Below are positions 20,513 to 32,816 of a stretch of DNA of 64,000 nt, piece by piece (position 1 is the first letter of the stretch; every line of letters starts with the position of its first letter). Source of the DNA: Stereocaulon alpinum (Eukaryota > Ascomycota > Lecanoromycetes > Lecanorales > Stereocaulaceae); assembly GCA_018257865.1 (NCBI GenBank), contig JAEUBA010000025.1:248001-312000 (forward strand), in the 5' to 3' direction. The notes beneath the pieces are model-generated. The model saw only the letters and a program-made list of their open reading frames with translations, searched no databases and was not told where the DNA came from. The translations under genes and the position numbers were made by a program.

Positions 20513-22658
20513 ATGGCAGCTACAGAGGTCACATTAGACGACAAGCGTAATGCTTCAGTCTCGTCAGCCCCAAATTATGCTTTGGCGAGTGAGCATGATG
20601 CGGCGGATTTGGGTACACGATGTCAGGCGAAAGACCCATAACGTATGGCTGACAAACAACATAGCAAGGCTTGGTTACAAACAAGAATTGCGTCGTAATT
20701 TCACCCTGATAGAAATTTTTGGCATTGCCTTCAGTATCATGGGTTTGCTGCCGTCCATAGCCTCGACTTTGGCTTACTCGATTCCTGCTGGCCCCGTCGG
20801 ACTTGTTTGGGTGCGTGTCTTGCCCAAGGGCCAGCTGAGATACAGTAAAGTTGACAGCAGATTATCAGGGTTGGTTCATCGCCTCCGGCCTCATTTTTGT
20901 TGTCGGATTGGCCATAGTAAGGCGTAACAATGTCCGAGGCAATGGAATCTCCTGACAACATCGTGCAGGCCGACCTAGGATCTGCGATGCCTACCGCTGG
21001 CGGTCTATATTGGTGGACACACTTCTTCGCATCTGCGAAATGGCGCAACCCACTCTGCTTCCTGGTTGGTTACAGTAACACGTTGGGGCTAGTGGGTGGT
21101 CTGTGCTCAATTGATTGTAAGCATCCCCGATACTACTACTACACTTCTGTCATATCCCTTGCTGATACCTCTATATAGATGGCTTTGCCCTCATGTTTCT
21201 ATCCGTTATTGTCGTGGCCCGCGACGGTAACTGGACTCCCACAAACGGAGACATCTACGGCACCTTCCTAGCTTGCGTTCTGTGCCATGGAGTCCTCGCC
21301 TCCTCTATGTCCAAGATTATGGGGAAGCTGCAGACAGTTTTCGTGATAATGAATTTCATACTGATCTTCGCAACCATCATTGCTCTTCCGATTGGGACAA
21401 AGAACCGTAATAACGGCCACTATATCTTCGCTCAGACTGAGAATCTCACGACGTGGCCAACAGGATGGGCATTCATGCTATCATGGTTGTCGCCCATCTG
21501 GACAATCGGGGCCTTCGACTCGTGTGTACATATGAGTGAAGAGGCGTCCAACGCCACCAAGGCTGTTGTACGTCTCCATTTCAACACATTTTCTCTTTCA
21601 TCCAAGCTTTTTCTCTTTCATCCAAGCTAATACTCTATTAAACAGCCTTTCGGTATCCTCATGTCAATCGGCTCATGCTGGTTCTTCGGTTTCATCCTCG
21701 TAATTGTCATAGCCGCCTGCATTAACCCAGATCTAAGCTCAGTGTTAGGATCACCGTTGGGCCAGCCCATGGCTCAGGTAAGTGGGCCTCCAAAGCTCTT
21801 ACTTTCTAATCTTCAGTATGGGGCCATCCATCTAATCCCCATCCCAGATCTACTACGACGCCCTTGGCAAGAACGGCACCTTAGGCATGATGTCCCTTCT
21901 AATGATCGTACAATTCCTCATGGGCCTCTCTATCCTCGTCGCAGCGTCCCGCCAAACCTGGGCCTTCTCCCGTGACGGCGCTCTTCCCTTCTCCAAATTC
22001 TTCCGCCCTATCTCCCAGCAATTCGGCTACATCCCTTTTCGCGCTGTCTGGGGCTGCGCCCTCTTAGCCGCTGTGCTGGGCTTGTTGGCTTTGATCGCAC
22101 CCGCTGCTGCGCAGGCGCTGTTTTCGCTCGCGGTGGCGGGTAATAATTTGGCCTGGCTAATTCCGATTCTGTCGAGGGTTGTTTGGGGGCAGGCGAAGTT
22201 TAAGCCGGGACCTTTTCATACGGGAAGGTACTCAATTCCTATTGCTTGGACTGCCATCATTTTCTTGGTTTTTGGTATTCTACTATCCATGTTCCCAGTC
22301 AATGGCCCAAATCCTACTCGTAAGTCTCCTCGATTTTGCCTACTCTTTTCCCCGTCTTCCAAAGGCTTTATCCGCTTCGGCAATTCATTACGCTGACGAT
22401 CTCATAGCATCAACAATGAACTACACGGTAGTAATCAATTCAGCCGTCTGGTTCGGCGCCATAGCATACTACTACATTGATGCGCGCAAATGGTTCACAG
22501 GTCCCAAGATCACAATCGACACTGATGACTTGACCGAGGAGCAGAAACAAGCTATTACGGATGATGGCTTGGAGGTCAAAGGTTTGGATGGCGTGACTAG
22601 GGCGCTTAGTCTGAATGGGTCTGGAAGTGGCAGTGATGTTCCCGACAAGCTAGCGTGA
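20513..22658 (+). CDS. GABA/amino acid permease (APC family, UGA4-like)
   Basis: Eight exons (20513-20612, 20665-20810, 20869-20916, 20969-21116, 21179-21567, 21646-21777, 21848-22319, 22408-22658) sum to 1686 nt, 561 aa. The protein begins with a short hydrophilic tail, then GYKQELRRNF, MGLLPSIASTLAYS, ADLGSAMPTAGGLYWWTHF, WTIGAFDSCVHMSEEASNA, and ASRQTWAFSRDGALPFS, all characteristic of fungal GABA permeases of the amino acid/choline transporter family with about 12 membrane helices. It imports gamma-aminobutyrate or related amines across the plasma membrane. Exon 3 is only 48 nt. Intron 5 contains a tandem duplication of a 19-20 base unit (21589-21627). GATA sites upstream suggest nitrogen regulation. 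Confidence 0.92.
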
Positions 22659-23113
22659 GGCGGTGAAATGTTTTGTGATGTATCGAAATATCGAGGAGAT
22701 TCTAGTAGACGACCGCTTTTACACTGTATCAAGATGAGGACGATATGAGTTCCTTGGGATGTTGTGAGTACATTTTTGAGTGATTCGCTCTTTGCTCTAC
22801 AGATGATAAACCGCTGCCGAGACGGGACAAAGTCTCTTCGAGCTTGAAGGGTTACGTCATGACGCGCCGATGCTTTTATAACTTTTCAACATCATCACCT
22901 GTGTCCCAGGGCACCTCCATCGTTCTCTTCTCTGGCTTGTTATTGCCTCTGGTCTTCCGCTCCACAGGGGGCATTAGCCTCCTTTTCAAATGACGGTATT
23001 GACCCATCGATCTGGCGACGGCGTATCATGCAACCTGACCACTCTTTCGGTGCTAGAAAAAACCGTGCCTATAGTGGTTCGTCCACCCATCATCATGAAG
23101 ATTGAATTTAAAG
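22659..23113. other. Intergenic
   Basis: About 450 bases between converging units. No signal found. Confidence 0.4.
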
Positions 23114-24150
23114 TCAGCAGCTCGTTTTGCCAATAGATGTGGCACTGATAACCTTCCCTTTCTCGCGCTGGTGACGAACATACAATCCAATCAAATGCCG
23201 CGAAAAATGCATCACCGCATTCCTCTCCCCTAATTCTACCTCAGTGGTTTCTTTACACTCGAAGGCTGCCTGACTCCCACCGTCGCCATCAAAGCGAACG
23301 AATGAGAATTTTCCTTCAACGTTAGGGATAGTCAAGACGTCAGCCACCAGAAGATATTCCATTCGGTCCGCTTTGCGCCAGAGCAAATTGCCATCATGGC
23401 CTCTTTCAAGATCAAGGAAGAATTCATTGACTGATCCATATCAGATTTGAGTAGTTCAGTCAATTCAGCTAAGGCAATGGCTGAGGTGCCACTTACCATG
23501 TCCGAAGTGCAACCACATTTTCGACATATGCTCTTCGCAATATATCTTTTCAATGGCGTCTTTGAAAAGAAGTGATACTGTACGGACAGTTCCCCATAGG
23601 TATTCCAGCTCGGATTAAGACTTGCGGCTCCGTAGGATATCGAAAATCATGTACTATATTTTGGGCGGCAACGAGAGATGCGCAGGGAATATAGTCTCAC
23701 CACATCGAGCCATCATCGAGTCTCGCAGGAAGGAAAGCGTGATGTTGAGAATGCGAAGAGCGTACGTTAGGAGAGTCGCCGACAAAAGCAGACAGTGAAA
23801 AGACTTAGACTTGTGCCACCGATCTGACTTAGCATGTGTCTCCTTATCACTTCCCAAGGAGTGGAAAGAGCTCTTGATGACATGTTCAAGCTTTGGAAGC
23901 GTTATTAAGAGAATGGGTATATTTGCATTGAGAATTGGGCCAGGGTTCGACGGGTCTTTGACACAGGTACAACAATCGAATCTGATCCAAAACGAACCGC
24001 AAGGACATGTAGGTGTGTTGGCGTGTGCAAGAAGGGCTCTAGAATGATGATTGTGACAAGTGCTAGTTATAGCAAAGAGCTGAGAGAGAGGATCACAGTA
24101 CGGCTTCACACCTATTCTGCTTTCAACCGCTGTAAGTCTGACGAAGGGGC
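23114..24150 (-). pseudogene. Broken multi-exon gene of unknown function
   Basis: The 3' exon 23430-23114 (EFFLDLERGHDG, VEGKFSFVRFDGD, VMHFSRHLIGLYVRHQ) joins by a 66-nt intron (23431-23496) to an exon reading LFKDAIEKIYCEEHMSKMWLHFGH. Upstream, the frame reading YPTEPQVL passes into the frame reading ELEYLWGTVRTVS only with a one-base shift near 23615, where TTA-A-TCC is read. Further up, a minus frame 24150-23690 has CPCGSFW.RFDCC.C, a Cys-rich start I associate with uncharacterised fungal proteins. No clean start was found. Most likely a decayed gene, or an active gene with a sequence error. Function unknown. Confidence 0.38.
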
Positions 24151-24329
24151 CATGTTCGGTCCAGTACAAGTCTTTATAATTTTAGCTCGATTTATTTACG
24201 ACGCTGCTGTGCTTGATCATTCATGCTTGATTATCTGAATGACGAACTTTCATTTTTTACGAGATATGGCACAGCGCATGAGGGAAAGACACCACTCACG
24301 AATGGCTTTAGATCATGCTTACCATACCT

Positions 24330-24450
24330 TTGGCGAGGCTTGACACACTTTTCATTAGGCCTATCACGCTGTTGTCAGGCCTATCATACTTTTGATCGGG
24401 CTTACCATGCCTATGATTATGCGTACCACGCTCGCCTTGCACGTGACCTG
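24330..24450 (+). repeat. Degenerate 20-22 base tandem motif
   Basis: Four loosely related units of GGC-T(A/T)-(C/T)CA-(C/T)(G/A)C(T/C)... follow one another between about 24357 and 24440. In one frame they would read AYH-x4 repeated. Copies differ too much to be a recent minisatellite. Confidence 0.3.
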
Positions 24451-24539
24451 ACTTAGCCAAGCCGCCGGCTCTGTTAGCCTAATATGGTAAAGCTTACTGC
24501 TTTAGTGGCCGTTCTCTGAACACCTACTCTGATCTGGGC

Positions 24540-24900
24540 GTTCCAACAAGACCAAGAGAGAACACTCGCCGTCAGGTTTTGGCCAAGCAAAGCCGTGAAG
24601 TTGACATATCCATTCTTCCCAACTCGTCTTCACTGCTAGCGTCGGCTACCGATATGCTGGTGTTCGCCAACAATCGGCGAAGCCAAATTCAATCCTTGGT
24701 CGAAATTCCGCCTAAAGAAGACCCTCGATTTTGATAGCTACATCAAGTTCAGCAACGGTCTTTGCGAGCTTGCCGCCACTAGTCGATCTGGTAGGTCAGG
24801 CGCTGGTGAACAGAGTCAAACATTCGGAGAGTAGCTGCCTGTTCGATGGTAGAGAAGTTCTCGGAAGTGAAGTCGATTCTTTGCACCTTCCCACTATATC
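24540..24900 (-). pseudogene. Remnant of a coding region with frameshift and stops
   Basis: On the minus strand from about 24893, a protein-like frame reads QRIDFTSENFSTIEQAA then MFDSVHQRLTYQID and hits a stop at about 24783. The adjacent frame continues at once as SGGKLAKTVAELDVAIKIEG, so a one-base shift would join them. Further on the frame has more stops. I cannot name the family. The amphipathic character suggests a former helical protein rather than a transposon. Confidence 0.3.
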
Positions 24901-25098
24901 AATAAAGTGGTTGACATCGGCTAGTAATGGACTTTCCAACTTACGTCAAGTCCCAATGCGCCGGTAACCATCTCTGGACCGAAGAATTATATGAGTAGCA
25001 ATGTCAAGTCAGGGGAGATTTCTTTTGCTTCCAGACTGACGTCAGGCCTAGAAACCCGGGGTCACAAAAACCTTGTCGAAATCGGACAGTGACAACCT

Positions 25099-25820
25099 TT
25101 ATAGTATGATATCCTCAAAGAAGACTTTGGCGGCGGGCAGGCTCACCATCACAGTCACAAATCGGATCTTGTGACCACTTGACCACGCATCTAATCTCAC
25201 ATCCCCCTCGCGACCCGGTTCCCCATGTCGATCTCTGATGAAGTTGGCTTTTGCGGGTTTTGCTGTTGTGATAACCGCTAGGCCTCCCTTATTCCGCTCG
25301 AAACGGTCACAGTGGAACCTCAGCTTACTCGTCCCTTGATATTCATATCCCTTACCACAGCGGTGGATCTTGTAGGGACTGGTATCAATCCTGACCTACG
25401 TAATATATGTGATTAGTCACAGTCTGCGATTGGATAGTGATGCAGCTGGTGGAAGCAAGGTAGCATACTGGTCCCAAGGTGCAGCCATGTCTGATGCATT
25501 TGCTCCTCCCAAATAACCTCCTCGACGCTTCTTCGGAACATTTTGCAAAAACTGTGGGTATTAAACCACAAATATGCCAGGTCTACTTATGAGATGCATT
25601 CACAAAGATCTTTAGTGATCATACGCAAGAGCCTGGAGGAAGGACTGCGTCTGGAGGTGTTCACGCGAGGCCCGCCATGATAGCCTTATCCTGCTTAGAT
25701 CGTGAACGAGGTTCGAGGCTGTAACTTCAATCGTTGAAATTGGCTATCATCAGAGGGTCGGTGCTGTTGCGGTTGGATCATTGCAGTAGGTGCTTCTTGG
25801 ACTATGTCGTTGGAGACCAT
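25099..25820 (-). CDS. Uncertain multi-exon gene, function unknown
   Basis: A stop-free frame of 98 codons (25395-25099) has no ATG near its 5' end but starts behind a plausible acceptor and reads like protein (DTSPYKIHRCGKGYEY, KLRFHCDRFERNKGG). Upstream segments also look coding: SNLVHDLSRIRLSWRASR around 25720-25660 and RSVEEVIWEEQMHQTWLHLG around 25540-25480, separated by a candidate intron with donor GTATGA and acceptor CCCACAG. I could not connect all parts in one phase, so exon borders are tentative and the locus may be decayed like its neighbours. Confidence 0.28.
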
Positions 25821-26429
25821 GATCTCAATTGTTGTTGAGTGTTAACCGTCGGGAGGGCTGTGTTTCCATGGCTCTAGACAGCCAACGGCGAAGGGGAAAG
25901 GCGATCAGATAATGGTAGGTACTGGATGGATGATGAATGCTCAGGTGAGGAGATTTTCGTGTATATTCGTGTCTTAATTCAATGTTCCGAGCTTGAATTC
26001 TCATTCAATGAGACCGGCCCGATCCCTGGCCTTGTCAGTTGCAGCCTCGGCTGATCGGGATTTGTCAAGTGATGTGCGTCTCGTAGTGAACTTGGTCGCA
26101 CTGTTTTCCGCGAGGATGCAGGAACCCACTCTTAAAAGTTCTTTTACTGCAAAGAGGCAGCTGATCAATATTTACTGTTGAATTCGAATCTGCAGAACTT
26201 GTCAAGATTTTACAAGCGTTCATGCAAACACCGCTATTAGCCACAGGCAGTTACTTCAAGCTATACACAATTTCATTCATCGGGCAAATTGTTGCTCTAC
26301 GTCGTACACTTTGAACTTGCCACCCCCGTGGCGTCTAGTAAGTTTGCCTTCCTCGCACAAGCACCCAAAGAGGCCGTACCCGAGCTAATATATCACGGTG
26401 CCTCAGCATTATCTTGTACCCCCAAGCTC
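25821..26429. other. Intergenic
   Basis: Upstream of the TPR gene. The frame of that gene is open back to 26289 without an ATG. Nothing else seen. Confidence 0.35.
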
Positions 26430-28500
26430 ATGATGACGAAATCCACTGAACTACTAGAGATCAGCCAGCCACTACCAAAGTCCAAGACGGACACAGCATC
26501 TTTCACTATTCCCTCCTCGCAGAACCCTTCACTCTCGCAGCTCCCAATTTCCGGCAAGAGGCAAATTCTGTCATCACCACTTGCCAGCTTCTTTTCTCTT
26601 CCCAAGATGAGCCCACCCCTATCTCCAGATACGAAGAATGTGCGCAAGTCCAAAAGTAGAATTCAAGATCTCACTATACGTCCTTCCATAAGCAGCATCG
26701 AAACCACCAGTTCTCTGAAGAGTCCCAGCAGCCTTCATGCATCGGATAGCAGAAGCCGGGGGAGACGCCGGGGCAATTTTGATCCAGTCACCCTGAGGCT
26801 TGAAAGGCTTATCGACCTCGAGGAGGGAACGAAAGCTTTCCTTCAAACCATAGCTTTCTTCGACCCAAACGACATCCGCGAGCGATATCTCGTTAGGGTC
26901 TTTGAGCTCTACCACCACGTACGGATAAACGGCTATTGGCAGTGGGAAATACTCCTTCCGGGTATGCCATCGGATATGAAGCTTGACCCAGACGCATTCC
27001 GACGCGCTGCGGACCAGCTACTGGAGAAAGATTATATCGGGCCAAACGAGAGCGGCCTTGGTTACTATCTCGAACACGAGGTACGCGAGATTCAGCTCGA
27101 CCAACTCTCCAAAGACCGGGATCTCTTCGATGCCGCGTTTCGGACTGCGGTGTGGGTACTCTTCGACATGTGGCCAATGATGACAGACGGACGTGAGCCG
27201 GACTATGAAAAGTATTCCGAGTACAACTTCTGGGGGCAGCGTGATGAGCTCGTTGTTCATGTCGTTTCCCTCGAACGAGTGTTTACTCAAGCTGTACAAG
27301 CCGAACGGAAACCAGGCAAGACGATTTGTGGGCAGCGTTATGTAAGACTACTCACCGAGGCAGCTTGGTAAGTCACGCACATACTTACCATTTCAACGTA
27401 CAATCTGCTCATGCTATCAGGTACTACTTTGAGCGGGCCGAGTACACAAAAGCTAGATACTTTGGTGAGGCCGCTTATACAGCTTGCGGGTTTAGCATTA
27501 TGATGCCAAAGTCGATCCTGGCAAGCGTGTACAGGACTGTTGCAGCTATCGCTCTCGAAATCGGAATGACGAAGGCTGCGGACTCTTACGTGCAAGAGTA
27601 CTTACTCTTGTACACCAATGTCTTTCCGAAAAGCAAGTGCTCAGCCAAGAAGACATGGCAGCATGGAGATCCCACAGAAGAGTGGAGCCAGTATGATAAT
27701 GCGATATGCGCGAGTGGTTTGCTAGATAGAGCGCCCGATGCAGTCGGCCACTCTCCATGGGGTTTCGATGAGGTCGAGGGCTTTCCGAGTCTCATCCCGT
27801 TCCTATCGTTGAGTTACTACGGTTGGTTGCACTATGCCAACGGACGACTCGAAGAGGCCGCAAGATGCTTCTTACAGTTGTTAGGGGCGCACAGATCTTC
27901 CCTTGGGCATGACAACTGTGAATCATCGCGGTAAGGAGATCCATCTCTAACCACAGTGTTGTCGCTAAGATCGTTCAGAACAGGAGAAGTCCTCTACGCT
28001 CTCGGTAATATTCGCAATGCTCAGAAAAACTTCGACGAGAGCCTCAGATACTACCTGCGCGCACTTCGAATATTCAATGCAACTGATGAGCTTGGGACCA
28101 GCATAGCGAAAGCAAACTACAAAGTGGGAGTGCACTTCATGCGAACGGGTGACTGGAAAAATGCAGGGTATTCTCTCCTGTTCAATTGGAGAATCAATTG
28201 CACCATAAGGCTTACGCATTTATCAGTGATTATCTCGCGCAAGCGGTCTTCTTCTACAGCGACATGAAGGCAAAAAGCCAGGAGAAGGACGACGAATACA
28301 TACCTGTCCTCGCCCGAGCCTTGTTTCAGTCGGCTCGAACACAAGCTCTCGAAGCAGACGCCAGCAGATTCTGTCCAGCAAAGCTGTCTTTCAACCGTGC
28401 GCATGAACTTCGAAAGATGTTGGTGCCTGATGAAACAAGGTTTCCCAGGGAACTGGAAGCGGCAGATTATGATGCGGAGGTTGTCATATGGGCGAAATGA
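26430..28500 (+). CDS. TPR protein resembling the C-terminal half of a fungal NLR
   Basis: Exons 26430-27367, 27421-27930 and 27979 onward. After a Ser-rich disordered N-terminus (about 120 aa) comes a block with the order found after the NB-ARC domain of fungal NLRs: FLQTIAFFDPNDIRERYLV, later RTAVWVLFDMWPMM and RDELVVHVVSLERVF. TPR-like helices follow (YYFERAEYTKARYFGEAAY, YYGWLHYANGRLEEAARCF, GNIRNAQKNFDESLRYYLRA). No P-loop is present upstream. Near 28165-28186 the frame must shift by one base to continue as LENQLHHKAYAF...; no splice pair fits, so either the protein ends at 28267 or there is a lesion. The role may be immune-like sensing or scaffold, by inference only. Confidence 0.6.
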
Positions 28501-30434
28501 TTCAGCATGGAACACTACGAGGATGGGACGCCCACTCGCACTGGACTGTTTTACTTGCGATCATTCCAGAAGATATCCAATTCGAACGGACGAGGTCGTT
28601 TCAACCAAATGAATTTCAAGCTCATCGCTTTAAGTCACTCAGCCAATTCTCTTTATTAAATAAAGTAAAATTAAATAGCAATTGATTGCTCAGCAGCTTG
28701 AACGCCAAACCTACTCTTATCAAAAGCATACTTTACCAATTGGGTTAAGTAGTCTAGGTTATAAATATATCGTTTAATGAACAAAGTTAACAGTATATAG
28801 GTTATAAACACAAGGTGTGGTGTTAATAACATTTTGCTAGTTTATTCAAGGTTGAAATGCTCAATAGACTATGAATAAAATAATGTTTGACTTTTGTAAT
28901 TTACGGAAAAAGGATGATTCGAACATCTAGGTGCTAAATACACCTTATTGAGCAAATGTCTCGTTTTGCTAATAGCAATCTTTCCTATACATATAACACA
29001 TAATCATATATATTTATGTGTCCGGGGGACTGCGAGTGTTAGGTATATAAGTGCCGAGAAGTGGTGTTGCCGAGGTCGTTACTAATGAGGCTTGCTATGC
29101 TCGCATTCACTGACATATCGGTATGCTGATCTGCTGTGCGTTCCAGATCAGCTGGTCTTTAGCCCCAAGTCTGGATTGAACAGCTATACAGAGCAGATCG
29201 ATTATGCATGTATGAAAAAATTCAACATGCAAGCGTGATTGTCAAAGGACCGAGTGCTCCTATATGCCACAGTGCTACAGCCGAAGTTTGAGACTCGGTG
29301 ATGCAAGACGTACCTTACACAAAGTACAAGCGGCAAATTACGCATAACATGAAGTAAAGCTGGCGAAACATCGCCGAGCTTAAGCTCTGTTTCTTCTACT
29401 TCTTCCTTATTTCTTCGTTTCCTCGGTACTTGAGTATTGTTTGATAGCTGGCAGGATTGGAGCAGGACTTTATATCGAATTGACAGCCTATATCAACAGA
29501 CACAATGGTATTAGAACCAACGTATAAACTCCTTGCACCATAGCTTGAACGACGCTGATAATCGCTTTACCCAAACCTGAAAAATTCTTCACTCCATATT
29601 ACACTATTCCTGATTCTAAAGAGCCTTGTGCGACTATTCCCATTGTTCTTCACACCCATTGATATTGTAGCCACTAGGCCGGCATAGGCTGCCATTCTCT
29701 GTCATCGGAAAAGGGGGTGTTGTATCAGCTTGCATGATCAGTAGTATTGGTAATATGCAATCGCCCCTTTCACGTTTGCGGTGGGAACCTATGCTTGTGG
29801 AAATAGAACTATTGATAGAGCCGAGAATATGGGGATAAGGAGAATAGTGAGTAGTAAGGACTGAGATTTGTAGCGAGGCGAGGAGTGTGATATGCGGAGG
29901 ATGAACGGGAAGTGAGAAGGTGAGATGAGCTGTTCTGCCGATGCTTCCTCAATCAGGTCGTTACGTTCGTCGGCCCATTCTCAAGTCCTCATGTGTTGTG
30001 GACTATGTATCAACTGCTCGTGAAGGGACGAAGGAAAGATTGAAAGCACAGATGCCTCGAGGAACAGGGCAAGTCTTGAAGGCGGCGAAAAGACACCGCT
30101 AATTAAGCCATCGGAACAATAGCTTGAATTGAGTAACACGGTTTGGCAGGCGACCAGCGTGTATTAGCCATGCAGGTTGCAATACACAGCAAAATCACCC
30201 GCAACCATGGCGGTAATGTAAGTCAATAGTGTGGGCCGATAATGAAGGCGCACGCTAGACCGCAGTGGTCGCTTTTGTTGCTCGGCTCTTGGACGGATTC
30301 GTAAAGCTCATCATCTCCCATCTCCGTCTTTTGATGGGTAAGTGCCCCGACATACAAATAAACAGCTACGTTAGGGAATATACACAGCCACATGTCATAG
30401 GTATCATACCAACGTAATATGTTACTATCTGCTC
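28501..30434. other. AT-rich spacer
   Basis: Bases about 28620-29010 are clearly richer in A and T than the surroundings and contain TAGGTTATAAA twice (28754 and 28796 region). A minus-strand segment 28985-28905 has complementary ends (GGAAAGA/TTTTTCC) and a B-box-like GTTCGAATC but no sound anticodon arm. The rest (29010-30434) shows only short frames. Confidence 0.4.
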
Positions 30435-32816
30435 TTACTTTCCCTTGTTTCCCCTCTTTCCCCCTCTCTTTCCCCGTTCAACATGTGCCTTCAACACTCT
30501 GCCCTGTTGAACTAAACTTCTCTTGCCCTTCGCCTTGCCCTTTCCTAGCGTCATCAAGAAGTTCTTCTTCCGCGCCTTCTCCCGATTAGTAGTGCTCTTC
30601 CCCAGCGCTTCCTTCTTCTCCTTACGTTTTGCCTGTGTGCTCTGATGGACACTTTCATCCCCTTTGCCAGCTCTCGCCAGTGCAATCTTTTCTGCTTTGG
30701 TGGATCTTTTGGACAAAGAGGCAAGGCCTTCGATCTCGGCTGCTGTGAGGGGATCATCGGCATGGCGGGCTTGGAGGGCGGCTGCTGCTTGGGCAGCGCG
30801 TTTTCGTTGGGATGCAGGGAGCGCAGAATTGATGCTAGCGGAGAGGCGGAGTTCTTGGAGTTTGGTAAGGTCGGCGGGGGTGAGGATACGAGTTGTGGCT
30901 AGGGTGGAGGGTTTCTCTGTTGTAGCTTCGAGTTTCTTGTCAACATTCTCTTTGTCTTCGTCTGCTTTGGAGGCTTCGTCGTCGATCATGGTCCTCTTCG
31001 CCCTCGGCTTGTCGCCATCGGAGTCGCTTATGTCGATTTCCTTATCACTCTCGACATTGATCCAACCACCTGAATCATCAGTGTCCTCAGCTTCGTCGAC
31101 CTCCCAGTCATTAGGATTTCCTTCCTTATCTTCCTCCTCCTCCTCCGACTCTTTTTCAGCGGGAAGGCCCTTCTCAAGCCTTAGCCTCTGCCGCTCTTCT
31201 TCTTTCCATTTCTCCAGTAGTGCCAAGCCCTCGATCTCGCCTAGAGCTTCTTCGCCAAATCGCTGCTCCTTACGTTGTCCACTCCGTAAACCCATGGCCG
31301 CTTCCTTGCCTCTATCCCTCTTCTTGAGCATATCTGCTCCAACTTCCCTGTACAGACTTAGGAGACCCTTGGCAGCCATCACGACCCCTTTGTCCTTGCT
31401 TTTTCTGTACATGACAAGATCTTGAAGAAGGGTGTCATTCATAGCCAAAGGCTGCCGTACGCAGATCTCGCGGATTGCATTCAGACCAGCTGATGCGATT
31501 TCGGCTGCTGCAGCCTCGGAGACGAACTCATTGGCTATCTTTTGAATCAAAGGTTCAATAACATCTGGAGGCACCAGACTGTGCGTCGCCTGAGCTAACG
31601 AAGCTAAGAATGAGGTGACCGATGGTTGTCGGGGTGTAAGATACTTGATGAAGTAAGAGTAAAGGCTCACAATCGTAAGCTTATGTAGTCCAACGAGTCT
31701 CGAAACAAGCTGCAACACCAGCAACTTCTGCTCGAGATTGAGCTTCGACCTCGTATTCTGCAGATGCTTAGAGAACAGCGCCTCAGCAAACCCCTGTGGA
31801 TCATGCAGTAGATGGAAAGCCGAGAAATTCAGCGGATGTGGCTGTTTCTTCTTCCGCTCCTTCTTCTTCACCGTAGCCACAGCTTGTTCCATCATCCTGG
31901 CTTTCTTCTTGTTCTTCTTGTTGATAGCCATCTGGTGCTTTATTCTACCCATATCCATTGCCTCATCGTCACTGCTCTCGTCTTCCAGCTCTTCTCTTTC
32001 TTTGTCACCACCAAGGAAGAAGCGCACCCCGCCTACTATGACTTTCTCGTTGTCTGCTAAGGCTGCCTCTTTCATGATCTCTACAGCCTTCGACTCCGTC
32101 CATATCTGCCGTTTCCAAAGCTCGCGCGTCAATTTGACCGCCCATAACCCCTTCGGCGAAGCCCGATCGGCGCTCAGCAAATTGTAAAGCACAGTCTGTA
32201 TTGTACGATTGAGCTTGTGGTTCGTAGCATTCGCATTTGAGGTCCTCAAATCCGAGAGTATCTTCTGGAACAGCAGCGCTCGTAGTGATTTACTCGGCGT
32301 CGTTATAAGGATCGGGAACAGCGTATGTAGTAGCGTAGACGAATCGATGATATCCTTCCTCCTTAACAGTACTAGACTCCCCACAATCTTCTCCCGCAAG
32401 TCCGGCTCCAGCTTTTCATGATGGACGCTCAACATACCCATCAGATCCTGCGGAAATTGTTTCGTATGCTGAGGGTAGCAATCAGAGACATGGGCGACGA
32501 AGTCGATCAGGTCGCGGAAGGATAAAATACCATCCTCCGTGGCTGACGAAGGGGCTTGGAGGAAGATTTCGCGCTGGTGCTCATATTGGCTGTATTGCCC
32601 TTCGAAGTCGTCTTTGTAGGAGCTGGAGCACTATCAGCTGCTATGAGAGCAGGTGGGTAAAAGGTGGGGGTTTGTTACCTGGGATCTCGTCGTATTTTGT
32701 ACTGGAGGTTTGACCTGGTCGCGCTGATTAGCGACAAGCTCTCGAACGCTGTAGGGGAGGGACGCCTACAGATCTGCATCTATCTTCTCCAGAGCTCCTA
32801 CCTTTCGCTTGGGCAT
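30435..32816 (-). CDS. SDA1: SDA1, ribosome biogenesis protein
   Basis: Three exons (32816-32770, 32714-32679, 32622-30435) sum to 2271 nt, 756 aa, close to yeast Sda1 (767 aa). The start MPKRKVGALEKIDADL, joined to NLQYKIRRDP by a 36-nt exon, matches the conserved N-terminus. The middle has the helical-repeat core (LHDPQGFAEALFSKHL, PHPLNFSAFHLLHDP), then acidic stretches (ESEEEEEDKEG) and a very basic C-terminus (GKGKAKGKRSLVQQGRVLKAH). Sda1 works in the nucleus and nucleolus in 60S pre-ribosome maturation and export and, in yeast, affects G1 progression and actin. Identity is secure; the tiny exon 2 is supported by phase and sequence. Confidence 0.95.

Noticed and set aside
28905..28985. 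tRNA gene on the minus strand
   Set aside because: Ends pair and a B-box-like string exists, but D and anticodon arms do not form; treated only as tRNA-like.
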